DNA of 64,000 bases from Eledone cirrhosa (taxonomy: Eukaryota; Mollusca; Cephalopoda; Octopoda; Eledonidae), in contig OZ024743.1 of NCBI GenBank assembly GCA_964016885.1, forward strand, positions 180,742,582-180,806,581, read 5' to 3'. Below, in pieces: positions 61,101 to 64,000 of this stretch. The stretch's first letter is position 1. Each line of letters begins with the position of its first letter. Position numbers and translations under genes: made by a program. The notes below the pieces were generated by a model. That model ran no database searches. It had not been told where the DNA came from and saw only the letters and a list, made by a program, of their open reading frames with translations.

Positions 61101-61602
61101 GTGGTGTTGTAGTTGTAGTTGTTGTTGGTGGTGGTGTTGTAGTTGTAGTTGTTGTTGGTGGTGGTGTTGTTGTTGTAGTTGTTGTTGGTGGCAGTGGTGG
61201 TGTTGTTGTTGTAGTTGTAGTTGTTGTTGGTGGTGGTGGTGTTGTTGTAGTTGTTGGTGGCGGTGGTGTTGTTGTTGTAGTTGTAGTTGTTGTTGGTGGT
61301 GTTGTAGTTGTAGTTGTTGTTGGTGGTGGTGTTGTAGTTGTAGTTGTTGTTGGTGGTGGTGTTGTAGTTGTAGTTGTTGTTGGTGGTGGTGTTGTTGGTG
61401 TTGTTGTTGTTGTTGTTGTTGTTGTAGTTGTAGTTATTGTTGGTGGTGGTGTTGTAGTTGTAGTTGTTGGTGGTGGTGTTGTAGTTGTAGTTGTTGTTGG
61501 TGGTGGTGTTGTTGTTGTTGTTGTTGGTGGTGGTGTTGTTGTTGTTGTAGTTGTAGTTGTTGTTGGTGGCGGTGTTGTAGTTGTAGTTGTTGTTGATGGC
61601 GG
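50689..61602. repeat. 10,914-base higher-order unit, copy 2
   Basis: It is nearly identical to the preceding unit. About 4.3 kb of corresponding reading-frame translations at and beyond 55134, 56326, 57374, 59125 and 59971 match exactly those at 44220, 45412, 46460, 48211 and 49057. I noticed two substitutions: C at 52515 against T at 41601, and G at 54122 against C at 43208. I did not align every base. Deletion markers fall at 55143, 57383 and 59134. Homology with copy 1's continuation ends near 61634, where copy 2 runs directly into a GTTGTAG unit. Confidence 0.9.
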
Positions 61603-64000
61603 TGTTGTTGTTGTAGTTGTTGTTGGTGGTGGTGTTGTAGTTGTAGTTGTTGTTGGTGGTGGTGTTGTTGTTGTTGTAGTTGTAGTTGTTGTTGGTGGTG
61701 TTGTTGTTGTAGTTGTTGTTGGTGGTGGTGTTGTTTTTGTTGTAGTTGTAGTTGTTGTTGGTAGTGGTGTTGTTGTTGTTGTAGTTGTTGTTGGTGGTGT
61801 TGTTGTTGTTGTAGTTGTTGTTGGTGCTGGTGGTGTTGTTGTAGTTGTTGTTGGTGGTGTTGTTGTTGTTGTAGTTGTAGTTGTTGTTGGTGGTGTTGTA
61901 GTTGTTGTTGTTGGTGGTGGTGGTGGTGTTGTTGTAGTTGTTGTTGTTGGTGGTGTTGTAGTTGTTGTAGGTGGTGGTGGTGTTGTTGTTGTAGTTGTTG
62001 TTGTTGGTGGTGGTGGTGTTGTTGTTGTAGTTGTTGTTGGTGGTGGTGTTGTAGTTGTAGTTGGTGGTGGTGGTGTTGTTGTAGTTGTTGTTGGTGGCGG
62101 TGTTGTTGTTGTAGTTGTGGTTGTTGTTGGTGGCGGTGTTGTTGTTGTAGGTGGTGGTGGTGTTGTTGTTGTAGTTGTTGTTGGTGGTGGTGATGTTGTT
62201 GTAGTTGTTGTTGGTGGCGGTGTTGTTGTTGTAGTTGTTGTTGGTGGTGGTGTTGTAGTTGTAGTTGTTGGTGGTGGTGGTGGTGTTGTAGTTGTTGTTG
62301 GTGGTGGTGGTGTTGTAGTTGTTATTGGTGGTGGTGGTGGTGTTGTTGGTGGTGGTGGTGGTGTTGTTGTTGGTGGTGGTGGTGGTGTTGTTGTTGTTGT
62401 AGTTGTTGTTGGTGGTGGTGGTGTTGTTGTAGTTGTTGTTGTTGGTGGTGGTGTTGTAGTTGTTGTTGGTGGTGGTGGTGGTGTTGTTGGTGGTGGTGGT
62501 GGTGTTGTTGTTGTTGTAGTTGTTGTTGGTGGTGGTGGTGTTGTTGTAGTTGTTGTTGTTGGTGGTGGTGTTGTAGTTGTTGTTGTTGGTGGTGGTAGTG
62601 GTTGTGTTGTTGTTGGTGGTGGTGGTGGTGGTGGTGTTGTTGTTGTAGTTGTTGTTGGTGGTGGTGTTGTTGTTGTAGTTGTTGTTGTTGGTGGTGGTGC
62701 TGTAGTTGTTGTTGGTGGTGGTGGTGGTGTTGTTGTTGTTGGTGGTGGTGGTGGTGTTGTTGCTGTTGTAGTTGTTGTTGGTGGTGGTGTTGTAGTTGTT
62801 GTTGGTGGTGGTGGTGTTGTTGTAGTTGTTGTTGGTGCTGGTGGTGTTGTTGTAGTTGTTGTTGGTGGTGGTGTTGTTGTTGTAGTTGTTGGTGGTGGTG
62901 GTGGTGTTGTAGTTGTAGTTGTTGGTGGTGGTGGTGGTGTTGTAGTTGTAGTTGTTGTTGGTGGTGGTGTTGTAGTTGTTGTAGTTGTTGTTGGTGGTGT
63001 TGTTGTTGTAGTTGTTGTTGTTGTTGGTGGTGGTGTTGTAGTTGTAGTTGGTGGTGGTGTTGTTGTTGTAGTTGTAGTTGTTGTTGTAGGTGGTGTTGTT
63101 GTTGTAGTTGTTGTTGGTGGTGGTGGTGTTGTAGTTGTAGTTGTTGTTGGTGGTGGTGTTGTAGTTGTAGTTGTTGTTGTAGGTGGTGTTGTTGTTGTAG
63201 TTGTTGTTGTTGGTGGTGATGTTGTTGTAGTTGTTGTTGGTGGTGGTGGTGTTGTTGTAGTTGTTGTTGGTGGCGTTGTTGTAGTTGTAGTTGTTGTTGG
63301 TGGTGGTGTTGTTGTTGTTGTAGTTGTTGTTGGTGGTGGTGGTGTTGTTGTAGTTGTTGTTGTTGGTGGTGTTGTAGCTGTAGTTGTTGTTGGTGGTGGT
63401 GTTGTAGCTGTAGTTGTTGTTGGTGGTGGTGTTGTAGTTGTAGTTGTTGGTGGTGCTGGTGTTGTAGTTGTTGTTGGTGGTGGTGTTGTAGTTGTAGTTG
63501 TTGTTGGTGGTGGTGTTGTTGTTGTAGTTGTAGTTGTTGTTGTAAGTGGTGTTGTTGTTGTAGTTGTTGTTGTTGGTGGTGGTGTTGTTGTAGTTGTAGT
63601 TGTTGGTTGTGGTGGTGTTGTTGTTGTTGTAGTTGTTGTTGGTGGTGGTGGTGTTGTTCTAGTTGTTGTTGTTGGTGGTGGTGTTGTTGTAGTTGTTGTT
63701 GGTGCTGGTGGTGTTGTTGTAGTTGTTGTTGGTGGCGGTGTTGTAGTTGTAGTTGTTGTTGGTGGTGGTGTTGTAGTTGTAGTTGTTGGTGGTGGTGGTG
63801 TTGTAGTTGTTGTTGGTGGTGGTGTTGTAGTTGTAGTTGTTGTTGTAAGTGGTGTTGTTGTTGTAGTTGTTGTTGTTGGTGGTGGTGGTGTTGTAGTTGT
63901 AGTTGTTGGTTGTGGTGGTGTTGTTGTTGTTGTAGTTGGTGTTGGTGGTGGTGGTGTTGTTCTAGTTGTTGTTGTTGGTGGTGGTGTTGTTGTAGTTGTT
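59137..64000 (-). CDS. Thr/Pro-compatible open segment at the right edge (partial, doubtful)
   Basis: From the right window edge to the marker at 59134 the minus strand reads Thr/Pro for about 1,620 codons with no stop noticed. If a gene exists, transcription would enter the window here and an initiator exon would lie to the right, beyond 64000. Pro runs reach seven residues near 62615-62635, longer than elsewhere. No start codon is present in the window in this frame. Confidence 0.15.
61603..64000. repeat. Right-edge subarray with irregular units and long GGT runs
   Basis: Beyond the 10,914-base duplication the units become less regular. They include a GGT-rich part at about 62280-62780 and then units resembling the c part of the abc blocks (GTAGGTGGTG and GTAAGTGG variants, about 63080-63900). 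Two copies of an unusual GTTGGTTGTGGTGG (near 63602 and 63905) and two GTTCTAG (63656 and 63959) are about 303 bases apart, a short tandem duplication at the very edge. The array continues past the window. Confidence 0.75.
62329..62640 (+). other. GGT-run cluster with two-tetrad G-quadruplex potential
   Basis: Several runs of five or more consecutive GGT triplets occur here, the longest being seven (62615-62635). Four or more closely spaced GG pairs with single-T loops fit the known pattern for two-layer parallel G-quadruplexes. Most of the array has only three GGT per unit and fits this less well. Structure formation is inferred, not shown. Confidence 0.45.

Larger units (their letters stand above)
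1..64000. repeat. Giant GT-rich triplet minisatellite array filling the window
   Basis: Every part of the window is built from GGT, GTT and GTA triplets in a recurring pattern: two to five GGT, then about four to twelve GTT/GTA. A common 30-base form is three GGT, GTT, GTA, GTT, GTA and three GTT. The + strand is nearly free of C and carries A mostly in GTA, so strand asymmetry is extreme. Rarer variants (GCT, GCA, GGC, GTC, GGA, GAT, AGT, ATT) recur at the same place in distant copies, which marks them as copied units and not independent mutations. No unique sequence interrupts the array and neither end is reached. I found no promoter, terminator, splice-like boundary, transposon end or RNA gene within it. 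Alternatives are satellite DNA or the repeat exon of a Thr/Pro-rich protein gene on the minus strand. Confidence 0.97.

Noticed and set aside
1..64000. CRISPR array
   Set aside because: The repeats are short and degenerate, merge without unique spacers, and no cas gene is present.
1..64000. Telomeric repeat
   Set aside because: The GT-rich strand recalls irregular yeast telomeres, but the unit is 27-33 bases with regular GTA and kilobase higher-order structure, unlike any telomere motif I know.
1..64000. Dictyostelium-type AAC (Asn/Gln) coding repeats
   Set aside because: The minus strand is rich in AAC, but the regular ACC runs and a 64-kb array without unique coding sequence do not fit.
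1..64000. Introns or splice sites linking Thr/Pro segments across the shifts
   Set aside because: The minus strand has almost no GT or AG dinucleotides near the shift points, so no donor and acceptor pairs are visible there.

Overview
The whole 64,000-base window is one uninterrupted tandem-repeat array. I see no unique flanking sequence, no conventional gene, no RNA gene, no insertion sequence and no CRISPR at any position, and both window edges lie inside the array, so the true array is longer than 64 kb. The + strand is almost entirely G and T, with A mainly in GTA triplets and C rare. The basic unit is about 27-33 bases: a run of two to five GGT triplets followed by about four to twelve GTT/GTA triplets. 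Length variation is almost always in steps of three bases. Such a long, hierarchically organised array suggests a eukaryotic chromosome. The sequence gives no basis for naming a taxon.

The array has higher-order structure. 1-8094 is an early subarray marked three times by a TTTG variant (1395, 5165, 7228). 8095-9794 is irregular. 9795-11865 is a 1,023-base tandem pair. 11866-25774 holds units of about 4 kb anchored by a shared rare variant at 12161, 16133, 20285 and 23060, with a nested 1,740-base tandem pair (16208-19687) and a pair of about 2.77 kb (about 20000-25500). From 25775 the array carries a one-base-deletion marker ten times. From about 28.7 kb two superblocks can be followed: 'abc' (three markers in fixed order) and 'A' (about 4.3 kb), arranged abc-A-A-abc-A-abc. 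The last four blocks form a nearly identical 10,914-base tandem duplication (about 39775-50688 and 50689-61602). 61603-64000 has the longest GGT runs.

Coding potential: read on the minus strand in one frame the repeat gives Thr/Pro (codons ACA, ACT, CCA; typically about T6-7 then P3), the composition of a mucin-type, O-glycosylated Pro/Thr domain. That frame has no start codon and is open for at least 5,057 codons (10602-25774). The long Val/Gly, Cys/Trp and Gln/His readings elsewhere are frames of the same triplets and look like shadows. Fourteen one-base shifts, probably only three ancestral events copied by later duplications, prevent a single frame from crossing the window. I see two live readings: (1) a giant or decayed Thr/Pro mucin-like repeat exon on the minus strand; (2) a non-coding triplet-based minisatellite in which open frames come free, because no stop codon is one substitution away from ACA, ACT or CCA. 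The sequence alone does not settle this.
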